This document shows, piece by piece, positions 45,233 to 58,355 of a stretch of DNA of 64,000 nucleotides. The translations under genes were made by a program, and so were the position numbers. The stretch spans positions 677,776-741,775 of the forward strand of contig NZ_LMIV01000001.1 of assembly GCF_001428865.1 (NCBI RefSeq), given 5' to 3'. This DNA comes from Sphingomonas sp. Root241. GTDB taxonomy: Bacteria > Pseudomonadota > Alphaproteobacteria > Sphingomonadales > Sphingomonadaceae. Within the stretch, counting starts at the first letter, position 1; each line of letters opens with the position of its first letter. Under the pieces are notes generated by a model. It saw nothing but the letters and a program-made list of their open reading frames with translations. It searched no databases and was not told the origin of the DNA.

Positions 45233-45745
45233 CGCGCGGGTGCGCCGGGGCACGCAACCGCATTGCCGTTGCCCGTCAGACCGAATGGACCTCTCTTCTG
45301 GGGTGCCTTGGGAAACCGCACGAGATAATCCCAAATAGGTTCAAACTGGTAGTCAGTGGAAATCGCCGGCCTTGGCTGATCGGGTGGCTGGGCCGCTTGT
45401 AAGCGTTCCAGGCCCAAGCCGGGAATTGCGCAAACGGCGGCCATATGTGCACGCTGGCTGCGCGCCCTCAGGCGCGCCCTCCGGCCCGACCGGCCGCACA
45501 TCCCCGTTCGAAGTCACCTTCACATGCCATCTCGAATCGCGTGACACGCTCTAACGGCCTTCGTTTACGGGCCAACCTTCTACGACCCATACGGGGCCGA
45601 GCCGATGGCCGGGCGTCGAAACGCCCGGGCCTGGCTCTCATGAGATTTGTAAATTGATGTAACATCAGTGCTTTAGTAGTAGATCATTAACCTTGGAGGC
45701 TCCATTCGTCCCGCGTCGTCTCATCCGAGCCGAACGGGGGATTGC
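45233..45745. other. 513-base noncoding region before the DUF11/SdrD-B gene
   Basis: No gene recognised. At 45597-45637 there is a strong nested hairpin: outer arms GAGCC/GGCTC and inner GGGCGT-CGAA-ACGCCC. It is not followed by a T run, so it is not a standard terminator; it may be a leader structure. A TTAACC half-site, as in CtrA sites, lies at about 45686-45691 but lacks a second half at the right spacing. The promoter of the large gene is expected in the A/T-rich 45640-45690. Confidence 0.5.
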
Positions 45746-48700
45746 GTGAAGAATCGAATTTCCGCTGCGTTTCGCAGCTGGGCAGTTGTGCGCCAAATTC
45801 TGGTGGTGCTCGCGTTGCTGTCGTCGTTGCCGGCGATGGCCGCGGACCTCCAGGTATCCGGCTATAGCTGGCTGCCCGATCCCGTTCCCAACGGTGCCGA
45901 GACGCAATTCACCGTGCGCGCCACCAACAATGGTCCGGGCACCGTTTCGGATGCGGTCGTCACCATTGCGGTTTCAAATCGCTTCCGTGTCGATCCGGGC
46001 GATTTCCCTGCCTTCTGCGCGCTGAGCGGCGCTGTCGGTTCGCAGACGCTGACCTGCAACCTGTCTTCCTTCGCCGTCGGGGACCGTACCTTCACCTACA
46101 ACGCCACGGCGATCGCCACCGGCTCGGCGAATACGAGCGCGACGATCTCGAGTGCCACCGCAGGCGACACCAATCCGGCGAACAATACGCTCACGGTCAC
46201 TCCTGCAGTGCAGAGCGGCGCCGATCTATCCGTCACGAAGGACGATCAGCTCGCATCCAACACCCTCGCTGCCGGCGGCATCATCTCCTATCAGATCATC
46301 GTCACGAACGCAGGCCCTGACGCCACCTCGGCGATCCGGCTGACCGACAATCTGCCGCCGGCCACCGACTTCCAATATCAGAGCGCGGGCGGGACCAACT
46401 GGAGCTGCTCCAACAGCGGTACCACCGTCACCTGCAACTATAATGGTGCAGCCGCTACCGGCGCCCTGCCGGCAATTACCGTGACCGGGCGAGTCATCCG
46501 CCAGTCGAGCGGCACCATTACCAACAACGCCTTCGCCTCATTGACCAACCCGACCGTGCTCGATCCGAACGGCAGCAACAATGCCGCCGCACCCGTGGTG
46601 ACGACGATTCTGGAGGGAAGCGACCTTCGCGCAGCCAAGTCGATGCCGGCGACGATCGTCGAAGGCACCAGCGCGACGATCGACCTCACTCTCTTCAATG
46701 ACGGGCCGCAACCGGTCAACGGCGCCACGATCAGCGACACGATCGCCGCGAACTTCACCATAGGAACATTGCCGGGGGGCTGCACCCGAAGCGGCCAGAC
46801 CGTCACCTGCAATGGCGGCGCGCTCGCGAGCGGCGCCAACCGTGCGTTCGCGATTCCCGTCACGGCCGACAGCGCCACTGCCGGAAACCAGACCAACAGC
46901 GCGACCATCGCGCTCCCCGCCGGCTTCGCCGATCCCGATCTGACCAACAACACGGCGACCGCACCCTTCCGCATCGTTACTCCGACCGCGGATCTCAGCG
47001 TTTCCAAGAGCAAGACGCCCAACCCCGTCGCTGCAGGCGGCGACATGACGAGCACCATCGCTGTCCGGAACAACGGCCCGTCCGCGCTCAGCTATGCGCC
47101 TGGCACGCCGATTCGGATCGCCGACACGGTCTCGGCCGACGAGACCTTCGTCTCGTCCAACGCGGCGTGGAGCTGTGCGCAGGCCGGCAACGTCATCACG
47201 TGCGAGACCACGGGCACCGGCACGCTCGCGCTGAACGGCACGCTCAACCTGTCGCTGGTCACTCGCGCGAGCCTCACGGCCAATACGAACCTCAACAACA
47301 CTGCCTGCACGGGATCGACCGGGGGATCGCTCGCGACTCCCCTCGACACCAACACCACCAACGACTGCAGCGGTGCGGGCGTGCGGGCGACCACCGTCAC
47401 TACCGATCTGACCGTCGTGAAGGAGGTCTCGCTCGATGCCGCCGGGCCGTGGTCCCAGTCTCCGGCAATCACGGTTCCGGCGTCCGCGACCAGCTTCTAC
47501 ATCCGCCTGCGCGCCAGCAATATCGGCAGTGCGCCCGCGGGCACGGTCACGGTCACCGACAATCTGCCCAACTCGCTCAATACGGGCGGTTATGTGACCG
47601 GCTTCGCGCAGATCAGCGCGTCGAGCGGCAATACTTCCTATTCGCCATCGAACGGCCGAATCAGCTGGACGCTGACGAACCTCGGTGCCGGCGCGACCGA
47701 GACGGCGATCGTGCGGATCGACAGGCCGGGGAATAGCGGCGCCTACACCAACACCGCGACGATCACCTCGTCGGACACCATCGACAGCGACAACAGCAAC
47801 AACAGCTCGCAGGCGCTGTACACCGTCGGCCCGCTTGCCGACATGCAGGTGACGGCGAAGTCGATCTCGCCCAATCCGGCGCGCGTCGGCGTGGTCTCGA
47901 CCTATACGATCAGCGTCCGCAACAACGGCGCCAATCCGGCGGACAATGTGGTCGTCAGCGACACGATCGATCCGAGCCGGTTCGAACTGGTCGGCAATCC
48001 CGCCTCCACCAAGGGCGGCAGCAGCTGCACCAAGGACGATGCGACGGGGCTGATCAGCTGCAACATGGGGCAGTTCACGCGCGGCCAGTCGTTCCAGGTC
48101 TCGCAACAGGTACGCGCGCGCTTCCCCTTCGGCGGCGCGACTTCGGGCTTCCCGATCAGCCACACCAACACGGCGACGGTCGCCACCAGCACGACCGAAA
48201 GCGACGCGACCAACAACAGTGGCGCAGTGACGCACGACGTGACCGCGCCCGGCTACGACCTCGCGGTCACCAAGCAGGAGCCCGGGCCCGAATTCGATCC
48301 GCTGCGCTTCGGCGACGAGCTGGTCTATGATGTGCGCGTCTCGAACTTCGGGCCGTCGCGCGCGACCAATGTCGTCATCACCGACGTCCCGCAGCCGCCC
48401 GCGGGCTATACGATGACGCTGGCCGGCTTCAGCGTGAACCCTGTCCCGGCGACAGGTGGCTTCACCCTGTATGCTCCGCCTTCGCCGTCCTGCGTCCAGG
48501 CCGGCGCAAACGTCGAATGCCGCCTGCACGCGAGCTCGACCGCTGCCAATTATCTCGATGCGCTCAATCAGGTGATCTTCCGGCTGCGCTTCACGCCCGG
48601 CGGCCCGGCGCCGACCGGCTCGCTCACCTTCACCGACGAGGCGCAGGTGACTGCGCTCGAGCAGGACAATGTCACGGTCAACCAGGCCGACAGCCAGCTC

Positions 48701-51700
48701 GCCAACAACAAGGCGGTGCAGACCACCACGGTCCTGCCCTCGGCGGACCTCGAGGTGGTCTCCAAGACCCGGGTGACCGGCTCGCCGGCCAGCATCAACG
48801 AGCCGGTCGAATATGCGATCGTCGTCCGCAACAACGGCATCTCGCCGATCGGCCAGGTGCGCGTCACCGACACGCTGCCCGCAGGCTTCGAGCTGACCGG
48901 CGCTGCGCCGACGGCGACCGCCGCCGGCACCGCGAGCGTGACCGGGATCGCCTGCGCCGGCACGTCTTCGATCCTCTGCACGGTGGACGGCAGCTTCCCG
49001 CCCGATGGCAGCCAGGTGACGATCCGCCTGCGCGCCCGTGCGGCGGCGCCTTATGCCGGCGCGCTGCTTACCGATCAGGTCAACACGGCCTCGATCGCCC
49101 CTGGCCTCGACAGCGGCGGCCAGGAACTGGCACGCGATGCGGTGCCGGCGAACAACAGCAAGACCGCCGCCGTCCAGATCGCCCAATCCTCGATCGCCGG
49201 TTCGGTGTTCGACGATGCCAATCTCGACAACGCCGTCCAGGCGGGCGAGGGCCTGAACGGAGTGACCGTGGTGCTGAGCGGCACCGACGCGTTCGGCAAC
49301 GTCGTTGCGCCCCGGACGCTCCTCACCGACGCCAGCGGCAACTTCCTGTTCGACCGCTTGCCCGCGGGCACCTACCAGATCGTCGAGACCCAGCCTGCGG
49401 GGCTGCTCGACTCGCGCGAGACCGCGGGAAGCGTCGGCGGCACCGTCAACAACAGCGCGTTCAACAGCAGCGCCGCGAACAACAGCATCACCGCGATCAC
49501 GCTGCCGGCGAACACCGCCGCCACCGGCTATCTTTTCCAGGAAACCCATTCCGCCTCGATCGAGGGCACGGTCTGGCGTGACGCCAACAACAATGGCGCG
49601 ATCGACGGCGGCGAGACCGGCGTCGGTCCCGGCGATTTCGCCTCGACGCCACAGATCCGTCTGACCGGCACCGACTATGCCGGCAATGCCGTCAACCTGG
49701 ACACCACCGTTGACGCCAGCGGCAACTACCGTTTCGCCGATCTCCCGCCGTCGGACGCGACGGGGTACACGGTGACCCAGCTCGTCCAGCCGAACGGACT
49801 GTCGGACGGGCTCGACGCCAATGGCGCGGGCAACGTCGTCCCGGGCTCGGCCGGCCGCGCGGCTCCTGAAGACATGCTGGTCGGCGTGCTGGCACCGGGT
49901 CAGGCGCTCACCGGGCGCAATTTCGGCGAGATTCCCACCTCCACTTTGTCCGGAATCGTGTTCCTCGATCCCAACGGCAACGCCACGCGCGATGGCGGCG
50001 AGAATAGCGGTCTGGCGGGCGCGATCATTCGCCTGACGGGCACCAATGACGTCGGTCAGCCGGTGGATTGCTCGATCACCACCGATGCGACCGGTGGCTA
50101 CAGCTTCCCCGCCGCGAGTGCGGTGGATCCCGCCTGCCGGGTCCTGCGCCCAGGCACCTATACGGTCACCGAAACGCCGCCGCCGGGCCTCGAGCATAGC
50201 GGTGCGTTCATCGGCAGCGCAGGCGGTACCTCGGGCGGCGCGAGCGGCCCGAACACGCCGGCACCTGGCCAGGCGAACACCAGCGTGAGCGGCGTAGTGA
50301 TCGCCGCGGGCACGACCGCCACGCGCTACGATTTCGGCGCCACCGGCCGGGGGCTGGGCGGCTATGTCTATCTCGACCGCAACGGCAACGGCACGCGGGA
50401 CGCGGGCGAGGTCGGCATCGCCGGCGTCACCGTCACGCTGTCGGGCAACACGGCCGGCGGACAGGATGTCTGCGCGCTGATCGGCTGCACCGCGACGACC
50501 GATGCCGCGGGTAACTATCTGCTCGTGAACGTGCCTGGCTCATCAGCCGCTGGTTATACGCTCACCGAGCAGGCACAGGCGAGCGCGCCGCTTGCCGTCT
50601 ATGCGGACGGAACAGACGCCGCGGGCCAGGTCAACGGCGCCGTCCGCGGTATCGCCGGCAATGACAGCATCACCGGCATCACCCTCGGCGCAGGTGAGCT
50701 CGGCATCAACTACGCCTTTGGTGAGCGTGCAGGCTCGCTCGCCGGCAGCGCCTATATCGATGCCAATGACGACGGCGTGCGTCAGCCGGGCGAAACTGCC
50801 CTTGCCGGCATCACCGTCACGCTCTCGGGCACGACCGCCGCCAGCCAGGACATCTGTGCCGCACGCGCGGCACTCGATCCGGCGCTCGCCTGCACGGCGA
50901 CGACCGCAGCCGATGGCAGCTACCGCTTCGACGATCTCCCTGCCGGCAGCTACACGCTCGTCGAGAGCCAGCCGAGCGCCTATGCCGACGGCCGCGAGAG
51001 CGCGGGCACGCCGGGCGGCGCGGTGAACAACGGCAGCTTCGGTAGCGGCACGGCCGAGAACCGGATTGCCAATGTAACCCTCGGCAACGGCACCGCCGGA
51101 ACCGGCTATGACTTCGGCGAACGCGCGATCGTCATCTCGGGCCGCGTCTTCAAGGATCCCGAACGCGACGGCTCCGATGCCGGCGGCGAGCCCGCCATCC
51201 CGGGCGTGACGATCACTCTGCGCCAGGGCGGTACGGTAGTGGCGACCACCACCACCGGCCCGGACGGCAGCTATCGCTTCGAGAATCTTCCGGCAGGCAG
51301 CTACACGGTCGAGGAGACGCAGCCCGCGGGCTATGGTTCGTCGACTCCCGACAGCCGCGCGATCAACGTCACGGCGGGCAACAACCAGACGATCGACTTC
51401 GGCGAGACGGTGTCGACGCTGGCCGGTTCGGTGTTCGTCGACTCGGACAATGACGCGGTGCGCCAGCCCGGCGAGCGCGGCATCGAAGGGGTCGTCGTGC
51501 GCCTCACCGGCACCACCGCCGGCGGCACGCCGGTCGACCGGACCGCGACCACCGATGCGAGCGGCGCCTACAAGTTCGACGATCTGCTCGCCGGCACCTA
51601 CGCGCTTGCCGAAACCCAGCCGGTCGGCTTTGGCGACGGCAAGGACGCCGCCGGCAGCGCGGGCGGCACGGTTGCGAACGACAACATCTCGGCGATCGCC

Positions 51701-54205
51701 CTGCCGACCGGTACCGATGCAACCGGCTATGTCTTCGGCGAGCAGGGCCAGGCGCAGGGTGGCGTCGTCTATGTCGACACCAACCTGAACGGCGTGCAGG
51801 ATACCGGCGAACCCGGCATCCCCGGCGTCGGCGTCGAGCTTCAGAAGCCGGACGGCACCGTCGTCAAGACCGTGACCACGGGGCCGGACGGCAGCTACAA
51901 CTTCACCGACATCGAGGCGGGCGACTATGTCGTCGTCGAGCAGCAGCCGCTCGGCTATGGCGATGCCGAGGAGCATCGGAGCAATCGTGCGCCGCTGACT
52001 GTCGGTGTCGGATCCCCCGTCACCCCGATCAACTTCGGCGAGCGGGTCGGTTCGCTGGCGGGCGGGGTGTATAACGACACCAACGGCAATGGTCGCCGCG
52101 ACGCGGACGAGCCGGCGATCCCCGGCGTCACCGTGACGCTCACCGGCAGCGACGCGCGCGGCAATTCGCTGACGCTCACCGCCGTTTCGGGGGATGACGG
52201 AAGCTATCTGTTCACCGGCGTTCCCGGCGGAACCTATAATGTCGTCGAGACGCAGCCCGCTGGCTATGACGACGGCGTCGATGTGCCCGGCACTGCCGGC
52301 GGCAGCGCCTCGGGCGACACGATCAGCGCAGTCGCGCTGGGCGCCGCGCAGGACGCCACCGGCTATCTGTTCAGCGAGCGTGGCGCAGGCGCCCGCATCG
52401 CCGGACGGGTCTGGCTCGACCGCGATCATGATCGCGCGCTCGACTCCGGCGAGCCGGTCTATGCCGACTGGATCGTCGAGCTCCGCCTCGGCGACTCGCT
52501 GATCGGCACCACCCGCACGGGTGCCGACGGAGCCTATGCCTTCACCGGCGTCGCGCCGGGGGCTGGTTATCAGGTGCTGTTCCGCAACCCGGCGAACAAC
52601 GCGATGTACGGCAGCGCGCGGCCGAACGAGACCGGCGCGTCGATCACCGACGGCGTCGTCTCGCCTTCGAACCCGGCGGGCGCACGTACCGAGGATGGCA
52701 CGCTCTCGGAACTCAAGCTCACTCCCGGTGCGGACGTGCAGCAGCAGTCGCTGCCGCTCGACCCCTCGGGCGTGGTCTACGACTCGGTGCGCCGCGTGGT
52801 GGTGCCCGGCGCCACCGTGCGGATCACCGGCCCGGCCGGGTTCGATCCGGCGCAGCACCTGCTCGGCGGTACGACCAACGTCGCCCAGGTGACGGGCGAA
52901 GACGGCATGTACCAGTATCTGCTGCTGCCGGGTGCGCCGGCCGGCACCTACACGCTTGCGGTCACCCCGCCGAACGGCAGCTACAATCCGGTGCAACCGT
53001 CGAGCATCATTCCGCCCTGCGCAGGTCCGCTCGTCGTCGGGCCGACGCCCGATCCCCTGCTGGTCTCGGCCTATGACGGCGCACCGCCGACTTCGGCCCT
53101 CGCGAGCTGCACCACGGGGGGGCAGACCACGGCCTATTATCTGAGCTTCACGCTCACTCCGGGGTCCTCGGCCAACGTCCTCAACAACAACCTGCCGATC
53201 GACCCGATCCTCGAAGGCGCCATCATCGTCACCAAGACGACGCCGATGGTGAATGTCAGCCGTGGCGGTCTCGTGCCGTATACGATCACCGCCCGGAACA
53301 CGCTCGCAGGGGCGATCACCGGCATCACCATCACCGACCGGACGCCGGCGGGCTTCCGCTACCGCGAAGGCAGCGCGACGATCAACGGCAAGCCCGTCGA
53401 GCCGCTGCAGGCCGGGCGCCTGCTCAGCTGGCCCGGGCAGAGCTTCACGGCGGGCGAGGAGAAGGCGCTCAAGCTGGTGCTCACCGTGGGTGCCGGCGTG
53501 GGCGAGGGAGAGCACGTCAACCAGGCATTCGCAGTCAATGCGCTTGTCGGGGCGACCGTCTCGAACGTGGCGGATGCGGCGGTGCGGATCATTCCCGATC
53601 CGGACTTCGACTGCACCGACATCCTCGGCAAGGTCTTCGACGACCGGAACATGAACGGCACGCAGGACGAGGGCGAACCCGGTCTTCCCGGCGTGCGGCT
53701 CGCCACGGTCAATGGCCTGCTCATCACCACCGATGCCGAGGGCCGCTATCACGTCACCTGCCCGATGATCCCCAACGAGGACCGCGGCTCGAACTTCATC
53801 CTGAAGCTCGACACCCGCACGCTGCCGACCGGTTACCGGATGACCACGGTCAATCCCGAGACGGTTCGCCTGACGCGCGGCAAGTTCGCCAAGCTGAACT
53901 TCGGCGCGTCGCTGGGCCGGGTCGTGCGCGTCGATGTCAACGCGGAGGTCTTCGACGGCGACAAGGTCGCACCGTCCTTCCTGCCGAAGGTCGACGCCCT
54001 CATCGCCACGCTCGCGGAGAAGCCCTCGGTCCTGCGGCTCGCTTATGGCGCCTCCGGAGAAGACGCATCGCTGATCCGCCGGCGCGCCGCCGCGCTCCGC
54101 AGAACGATCGAGGAGAAGTGGCGAGAGAAGGACGGCCGCTACCGGCTGATCATCGAGGAGGAGACCAGTGTCCGCAGCGGCACCGCGAAGGGAGACGTGC
54201 AATGA
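45746..54205 (+). CDS. Giant exported DUF11 / SdrD-B repeat protein (2819 aa)
   Basis: The GTG start begins a signal peptide ([21 protein letters not shown], cleavage near residue 33). Residues about 35-1145 are seven or eight DUF11/CARDB-type Ig-like domains, each with NNGP and ITDxLP-like motifs and many with a Cys pair. Residues about 1148-2310 (49190-52680) are ten SdrD B-type domains with the calcium-loop pattern D-x-N-x-N-G-x-x-D-x-G-E (for example [13 protein letters not shown]). A further DUF11-like domain and an eleventh SdrD-B unit follow. The tail ([20 protein letters not shown], then [15 protein letters not shown]) resembles an OmpA-like peptidoglycan-binding domain. It overlaps the barrel gene by 4 bp. 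Likely role: a long surface stalk or adhesin anchored at its C terminus. Confidence 0.88.
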   Translation: MKNRISAAFRSWAVVRQILVVLALLSSLPAMAADLQVSGYSWLPDPVPNGAETQFTVRATNNGPGTVSDAVVTIAVSNRFRVDPGDFPAFCALSGAVGSQTLTCNLSSFAVGDRTFTYNATAIATGSANTSATISSATAGDTNPANNTLTVTPAVQSGADLSVTKDDQLASNTLAAGGIISYQIIVTNAGPDATSAIRLTDNLPPATDFQYQSAGGTNWSCSNSGTTVTCNYNGAAATGALPAITVTGRVIRQSSGTITNNAFASLTNPTVLDPNGSNNAAAPVVTTILEGSDLRAAKSMPATIVEGTSATIDLTLFNDGPQPVNGATISDTIAANFTIGTLPGGCTRSGQTVTCNGGALASGANRAFAIPVTADSATAGNQTNSATIALPAGFADPDLTNNTATAPFRIVTPTADLSVSKSKTPNPVAAGGDMTSTIAVRNNGPSALSYAPGTPIRIADTVSADETFVSSNAAWSCAQAGNVITCETTGTGTLALNGTLNLSLVTRASLTANTNLNNTACTGSTGGSLATPLDTNTTNDCSGAGVRATTVTTDLTVVKEVSLDAAGPWSQSPAITVPASATSFYIRLRASNIGSAPAGTVTVTDNLPNSLNTGGYVTGFAQISASSGNTSYSPSNGRISWTLTNLGAGATETAIVRIDRPGNSGAYTNTATITSSDTIDSDNSNNSSQALYTVGPLADMQVTAKSISPNPARVGVVSTYTISVRNNGANPADNVVVSDTIDPSRFELVGNPASTKGGSSCTKDDATGLISCNMGQFTRGQSFQVSQQVRARFPFGGATSGFPISHTNTATVATSTTESDATNNSGAVTHDVTAPGYDLAVTKQEPGPEFDPLRFGDELVYDVRVSNFGPSRATNVVITDVPQPPAGYTMTLAGFSVNPVPATGGFTLYAPPSPSCVQAGANVECRLHASSTAANYLDALNQVIFRLRFTPGGPAPTGSLTFTDEAQVTALEQDNVTVNQADSQLANNKAVQTTTVLPSADLEVVSKTRVTGSPASINEPVEYAIVVRNNGISPIGQVRVTDTLPAGFELTGAAPTATAAGTASVTGIACAGTSSILCTVDGSFPPDGSQVTIRLRARAAAPYAGALLTDQVNTASIAPGLDSGGQELARDAVPANNSKTAAVQIAQSSIAGSVFDDANLDNAVQAGEGLNGVTVVLSGTDAFGNVVAPRTLLTDASGNFLFDRLPAGTYQIVETQPAGLLDSRETAGSVGGTVNNSAFNSSAANNSITAITLPANTAATGYLFQETHSASIEGTVWRDANNNGAIDGGETGVGPGDFASTPQIRLTGTDYAGNAVNLDTTVDASGNYRFADLPPSDATGYTVTQLVQPNGLSDGLDANGAGNVVPGSAGRAAPEDMLVGVLAPGQALTGRNFGEIPTSTLSGIVFLDPNGNATRDGGENSGLAGAIIRLTGTNDVGQPVDCSITTDATGGYSFPAASAVDPACRVLRPGTYTVTETPPPGLEHSGAFIGSAGGTSGGASGPNTPAPGQANTSVSGVVIAAGTTATRYDFGATGRGLGGYVYLDRNGNGTRDAGEVGIAGVTVTLSGNTAGGQDVCALIGCTATTDAAGNYLLVNVPGSSAAGYTLTEQAQASAPLAVYADGTDAAGQVNGAVRGIAGNDSITGITLGAGELGINYAFGERAGSLAGSAYIDANDDGVRQPGETALAGITVTLSGTTAASQDICAARAALDPALACTATTAADGSYRFDDLPAGSYTLVESQPSAYADGRESAGTPGGAVNNGSFGSGTAENRIANVTLGNGTAGTGYDFGERAIVISGRVFKDPERDGSDAGGEPAIPGVTITLRQGGTVVATTTTGPDGSYRFENLPAGSYTVEETQPAGYGSSTPDSRAINVTAGNNQTIDFGETVSTLAGSVFVDSDNDAVRQPGERGIEGVVVRLTGTTAGGTPVDRTATTDASGAYKFDDLLAGTYALAETQPVGFGDGKDAAGSAGGTVANDNISAIALPTGTDATGYVFGEQGQAQGGVVYVDTNLNGVQDTGEPGIPGVGVELQKPDGTVVKTVTTGPDGSYNFTDIEAGDYVVVEQQPLGYGDAEEHRSNRAPLTVGVGSPVTPINFGERVGSLAGGVYNDTNGNGRRDADEPAIPGVTVTLTGSDARGNSLTLTAVSGDDGSYLFTGVPGGTYNVVETQPAGYDDGVDVPGTAGGSASGDTISAVALGAAQDATGYLFSERGAGARIAGRVWLDRDHDRALDSGEPVYADWIVELRLGDSLIGTTRTGADGAYAFTGVAPGAGYQVLFRNPANNAMYGSARPNETGASITDGVVSPSNPAGARTEDGTLSELKLTPGADVQQQSLPLDPSGVVYDSVRRVVVPGATVRITGPAGFDPAQHLLGGTTNVAQVTGEDGMYQYLLLPGAPAGTYTLAVTPPNGSYNPVQPSSIIPPCAGPLVVGPTPDPLLVSAYDGAPPTSALASCTTGGQTTAYYLSFTLTPGSSANVLNNNLPIDPILEGAIIVTKTTPMVNVSRGGLVPYTITARNTLAGAITGITITDRTPAGFRYREGSATINGKPVEPLQAGRLLSWPGQSFTAGEEKALKLVLTVGAGVGEGEHVNQAFAVNALVGATVSNVADAAVRIIPDPDFDCTDILGKVFDDRNMNGTQDEGEPGLPGVRLATVNGLLITTDAEGRYHVTCPMIPNEDRGSNFILKLDTRTLPTGYRMTTVNPETVRLTRGKFAKLNFGASLGRVVRVDVNAEVFDGDKVAPSFLPKVDALIATLAEKPSVLRLAYGASGEDASLIRRRAAALRRTIEEKWREKDGRYRLIIEEETSVRSGTAKGDVQ

Positions 54206-57200
54206 ACCGCCTGACCCTGCGCATCGCCGTTGCGCTCGGCGCCGGCATCTCCAGCCTGGCGCTCGGTACCGCGCTGGCCCAGACGGCGGAGCCGTCGGAC
54301 CATTGCGGGTCGACCGAACGGCCTTGCGGGCCGCTGGTCGACGACAGCGGTGAGGACACGCGTGGCGTGGCCCCCAATCTCGAGCGCGGGTCGGCCGAAG
54401 GAGCGTTCCGCGTCACCGTCGACGGGCAAGGCGACAGCGCCACGCCGGCCGATGTCCAGCGCCAGACGGACGTCGCGCTCGCCGGTGACCGGATCGACGT
54501 CCAGGTCACCACGCTCGAGGCGAAGCCGCTGCTGAGCCTGGTCCCGTCGACACCCGTGGTTGCGCCCGGAGACGTGGTGCAGTTCCACCTGCTCGCCAAC
54601 TACACGGCGTTCATCGCGCGCGCCGAGCTGCGCGTCTTCGGAGCGGGCGACAGCATCGAAGGCACGCCGCTGACGGTGGTGCCGGTCATCTTCGGATCGC
54701 CGGCAAGCTGGAAGGCGGACGCGCCGGCGGGCACCCAGTTGCGGGTGGTCCTGCGCGTTTACGACGCGAAGGGCCGGTTCGACGAAACGGCGCCGCAGGC
54801 GCTGTCCGTGTCCGCCGCCCGGCCCGACGGGCTGCGCGACGTCCGGCAAGGTCCCGTGTTCGACAATCAGCGTACCATCGCCAACATTCCGGTCTCCGGC
54901 AGCGAAGTGACCGTCAGCGGTTCGGTCGAGCAGCAGGGCACGCGCGTGCGCGTATTCGGGACGCCGGTCGCCGTCGACCGCCAGCTGCGCTTCGTCACCC
55001 AGCAGATCGTGCCGGCCGATACGAAATCGGTGCCGGTACGCATCGAGCCGGTGACCGGCGAGGCGCGCGAGCACAGCCGCGAACTCAATCTGCCAAAGGA
55101 CGATCAGTTCTTCGTCGGCATCGTCGATCTCACCGCGGGCCATCGCAGCTTCGATGCCGCCAAGCTCGATCTCCAGGGCGTCGATACCGCCGATCCTCGC
55201 AAGGACTTCGTCGATGGCCGGATGGCCTTCTATTATAAGGGCCAGCTGTCGCAGACCTGGCGCCTGACTGCCTCGGCGGACACCGGCGAGCACCCGCTGT
55301 CCGATCTGTTCGACGGGTTCCTCAAGAAGGATTCGCGGTCTTTCCTGCGCCGGCTCGATCCGGACCTGCACTATCCGGTCTATGGCGACGATTCGACCAC
55401 GGTCGAGGACGCGCCGACCTATGGGCGCTTCTATGCCCGGGTCGAGAGCCCGAACATCATCGCGATGTGGGGCAACTTCCAGACCACGCTTCCCGGAACC
55501 GAGCTGATCCGGTACCAGCGCGGCCTGTACGGTGCCAATTTCGGCTTCCGTCCGTCAGCCGTCACCAGCTTTGGCGAGCGCAAGACCGAAATCACCGGCT
55601 TCGCGGCGGATCCGGGCACGGTCGGCGCGCGCGAGGACTTCGCCTCGACCGGCGGCTCGGTCTATTATTTCCGCAATCGCGATCTCGCCCAGGGGTCGGA
55701 GCGGCTCTTCGTCGAAGTCCGCGACCGCGATTCCGGCCTCGTCCTCGAACGTCGCGAGCTGGTGCCCGGTCGCGATTATGAAGCGAACTATATCCAGGGC
55801 CGCGTGCTGCTGCGCGAGGCGCTGCCGATCACTGCTGACACCAGCATGTTCGTTCGTGACGCCTCGCTCGCCGGGAATCCCGTCTGGCTGGTCGCCACCT
55901 ACGAATATGTGCCCGGGCTGACCCGCCCCGACGCATTGACTGTCGGCGGACGTGCCCAGCAATGGTTCGGAGACCTGCTCCGCGTCGGCGTCACCGGCTA
56001 TCATCAGGGGCAGGATCAGGCCGAGCAGGACCTGTACGGCGCCGATGTGTTGCTGCGTTACAAGCCGGGCACCTATCTGCGCGGCGAGTTCGCCCAGTCC
56101 GACGGAGCGGGGAGCGGTGCGTCCTTCTCGTCGACCGGAGGCTACGACTTTACCCAGCTAACCACCGCGCCTCGCAAATCCGACGCGCTGATGGTCGAAG
56201 GAGCGGCGGACATCGCCGAGGTCCTGGGGAGCGGTGAGGGGCGTATCGCGGCCTATTGGCGCAGCCGCGAGGCCGGTTTTTCCGGCCCCGGCGAAGTCAA
56301 TTTCGGCGAAAGCCTCGATCAGTTCGGCGGCAGCGCCGATGTGGCGATCGCCGGCGGCACGCGCTTCAAGGCCAAGGCCGACATCACCGATGGCCGGGTT
56401 ACCGACCGGCAGGCGATCGAGGCGGGAGTGACCCATCAAACGACCAACGGCGTGTTCGGCAGTGTCGGCGTGCGCTCCGACAAGCAGGAAGGACAGGCTA
56501 CTGCCTATTCGCCTTATCCCGCCGCACCGGGCTTCCAGGGCACGCGCACCGATATCGCTGCGAGCATCGGTTACCGCCGCACGCCGACCCCGGTTGTGGC
56601 GGAGCAGGGGCAGGCGGAGCGGACGAGCGGCATGCCCTGGGCGCTTTCGGTGTTCGGCCAGAAGACCGTCGACCGCGACGGCGGGCGCCTCGAGAACGAT
56701 CGGGTCGGCGTCGCCGGCGAGTTGCAGCCGACCAGCCGCCTGACTCTCGCAGGCGAGGTGTCCGACGGCGATCTCGGGACCGGCGCCAATGTGAAGGCGA
56801 ACTATGCGACCGGCGAGCGCGGGTCGCTCTATCTCGCCTATGCGCTGGCGGCGGAGAATCCCGACGCGTTCACCACCGGCAGGCTCGGCCGCCTGACCGC
56901 GGGCGCGCGGCGCCGGGTGGGCAGCAGCACCAATGTCTTTGCCGAGGGACGCTACGAGCATGGCAGTGGGCCGACCGGCTTCACCCAGGCGTATGGCGCG
57001 GACTTCACGCCGATCCCGGGCTGGACCTTCGGCCTTCGCTATGAGACCGGTTCGCTCGCCGATGCGCTCGGCGGACGGATCGATCGCGAGGTCGTCGGCG
57101 GCACCGCGGATTATGGTGGGCAGCGGCTGCGCTGGTCGACCGCGATCGAATATCGCACCGACGGCAGCGATAATTACGGCGACCGCACCAGCTGGGCGAC

Positions 57201-57831
57201 GCGCAACCAGGTCACCTTCCGGGCGACCGATGCGCTGCGGCTCTTCGCAAAGGCCAACGTCTCGCTATCGGACGGGGGACTCGGCAGCGATCATTCGCTC
57301 GACGCCGACTATTATGAGCTGGTGGCGGCGGCCGCCTATCGGCCGACCGATGACGACCGGCTCAATCTGCTGGCGAAATACACCTATCTCGCCGACGAGC
57401 CTTCGCCGGCGCAGGTCGACCAGCTCGGCCTCAACCTCGATTACGCCCAACGCAGCCATATCGCGGCGATCGACGGGACGTATCAGCTGACGCCGCGCCT
57501 CGCGCTCGGTGGCAAGTTCGCTTACCGCGTCGGCGAGCTGCGTACGTCGCGCGACGCGAACGCACCCTGGTTCGACAGCCATGCGACCTTCTGGGCGGTG
57601 CGCGCGGACTATCGCGTCGTCGGCAAATGGGACCTCCTCGCCGAGGCGCGCCAGCTCTCCAGCCGGGAGGCGGGGGATTCCCGTCTCGGTGCGCTGGTCG
57701 GCGTCTACCGCCACGTCGGCGATCACGTGAAGCTGGGCGTCGGCTACAACTTCACCGATTATTCCGACGATCTGTCGGACCTGAGCTACGATGAGCGCGG
57801 CTTCTTCGTGAATCTGATCGGCAAGTTCTGA
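54202..57831 (+). CDS. Outer-membrane barrel protein coupled to the DUF11/SdrD-B protein
   Basis: A 1209-residue exported protein (signal peptide ending ALGTALAQ). The N-terminal third, about residues 30-400, is beta-rich and Ig-like, with [19 protein letters not shown] and a [12 protein letters not shown] segment. From about 340 ([18 protein letters not shown]) to the C terminus the sequence alternates as in a large outer-membrane barrel ([25 protein letters not shown]) and ends NLIGKF with terminal Phe. There is no TonB box or plug. The start is fixed by ATGA overlap with the upstream gene, so the two are coupled. It may be the outer-membrane conduit or anchor of the giant protein. Similar two-gene loci occur elsewhere, sometimes annotated as 'flagellar motor' or TonB proteins, which I think is wrong. 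Confidence 0.82.
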   Translation: MNRLTLRIAVALGAGISSLALGTALAQTAEPSDHCGSTERPCGPLVDDSGEDTRGVAPNLERGSAEGAFRVTVDGQGDSATPADVQRQTDVALAGDRIDVQVTTLEAKPLLSLVPSTPVVAPGDVVQFHLLANYTAFIARAELRVFGAGDSIEGTPLTVVPVIFGSPASWKADAPAGTQLRVVLRVYDAKGRFDETAPQALSVSAARPDGLRDVRQGPVFDNQRTIANIPVSGSEVTVSGSVEQQGTRVRVFGTPVAVDRQLRFVTQQIVPADTKSVPVRIEPVTGEAREHSRELNLPKDDQFFVGIVDLTAGHRSFDAAKLDLQGVDTADPRKDFVDGRMAFYYKGQLSQTWRLTASADTGEHPLSDLFDGFLKKDSRSFLRRLDPDLHYPVYGDDSTTVEDAPTYGRFYARVESPNIIAMWGNFQTTLPGTELIRYQRGLYGANFGFRPSAVTSFGERKTEITGFAADPGTVGAREDFASTGGSVYYFRNRDLAQGSERLFVEVRDRDSGLVLERRELVPGRDYEANYIQGRVLLREALPITADTSMFVRDASLAGNPVWLVATYEYVPGLTRPDALTVGGRAQQWFGDLLRVGVTGYHQGQDQAEQDLYGADVLLRYKPGTYLRGEFAQSDGAGSGASFSSTGGYDFTQLTTAPRKSDALMVEGAADIAEVLGSGEGRIAAYWRSREAGFSGPGEVNFGESLDQFGGSADVAIAGGTRFKAKADITDGRVTDRQAIEAGVTHQTTNGVFGSVGVRSDKQEGQATAYSPYPAAPGFQGTRTDIAASIGYRRTPTPVVAEQGQAERTSGMPWALSVFGQKTVDRDGGRLENDRVGVAGELQPTSRLTLAGEVSDGDLGTGANVKANYATGERGSLYLAYALAAENPDAFTTGRLGRLTAGARRRVGSSTNVFAEGRYEHGSGPTGFTQAYGADFTPIPGWTFGLRYETGSLADALGGRIDREVVGGTADYGGQRLRWSTAIEYRTDGSDNYGDRTSWATRNQVTFRATDALRLFAKANVSLSDGGLGSDHSLDADYYELVAAAAYRPTDDDRLNLLAKYTYLADEPSPAQVDQLGLNLDYAQRSHIAAIDGTYQLTPRLALGGKFAYRVGELRTSRDANAPWFDSHATFWAVRADYRVVGKWDLLAEARQLSSREAGDSRLGALVGVYRHVGDHVKLGVGYNFTDYSDDLSDLSYDERGFFVNLIGKF

Positions 57832-57870
57832 CGCCTCCCCAAGCCCCCCAGGCAAAGCTCGGGTCGCACG

Positions 57871-57900
57871 GCCGCCGAGTTAAGAGTCGGCGGCGGTTTC
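57871..57900 (+). terminator. Terminator-like hairpin after the barrel gene
   Basis: Stem GCCGCCGA (57871-57878) / TCGGCGGC (57887-57894) with an 8-base loop, followed by GGTTTC. The T run is short. It lies 40 bases after the stop. Confidence 0.6.
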
Positions 57901-57901
57901 G

Positions 57902-58355
57902 TTCATCCCGCGCAGCGGACAACGTTAAGGAGACATGCGTGGGGGGCGGTTGGAACTTCGTCGAGTTGTTGGCTCTGAGGAACGAGAAGCGGAGAAGCTG
58001 GTCGGTAGATGGGGTGCCGCCACGGCTCGCGTACTTCAACACGATTGCGGCCGGCGAGGAACGTTCCGTTGACGAAGCCAGCTCCGAGAACCGCCTTCAC
58101 GCATCTCGACGCCACGCAGGTTTTACCGCTTGCCTCCGAAGGGTGGCCACAGACTTCGATTCGAAGTCAGCCACTTCCAGCCGTTGCAATGTTCTCCCTC
58201 GGTTGTCACGGCGCCTGGACCAAGCTTGCGGAACGATCGGCAGTTCGTCCCAACGCGGCATCAGCGCGCTCGGCAGCCCTCAAGATACTGGTCCATATGG
58301 CTCCGTCATAGCCTCATTGGCTGTCTCAGACGCGCCATAAATTCGAGTGTGACTC
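57902..58355. other. Noncoding region with no recognised gene
   Basis: About 450 bases. Frames on both strands are open (for example minus 57903-58115, plus 57939-58340), but none has a convincing product, ribosome site or similarity. Base composition is a little lower in GC than the flanks, so it could be remnant DNA. Confidence 0.4.

Noticed and set aside
45151..45402. 83-codon frame overlapping the small Cys protein
   Set aside because: No ribosome site, and it overlaps a better-supported gene in another frame.
45686..45691. TTAACC half-site before the repeat-protein gene
   Set aside because: No second half at seven-base spacing; such half-sites are frequent by chance.
46538..54202. Two antisense frames of 1219 codons each opposite the repeat-protein gene
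   Set aside because: Equal length is a coincidence; both are Arg/Asp/Ala-rich shadow translations.
57939..58340. 133-codon frame in the gap after the barrel gene
   Set aside because: Composition is that of noncoding DNA (Arg/Ser-rich); there is no similarity or upstream ribosome site.
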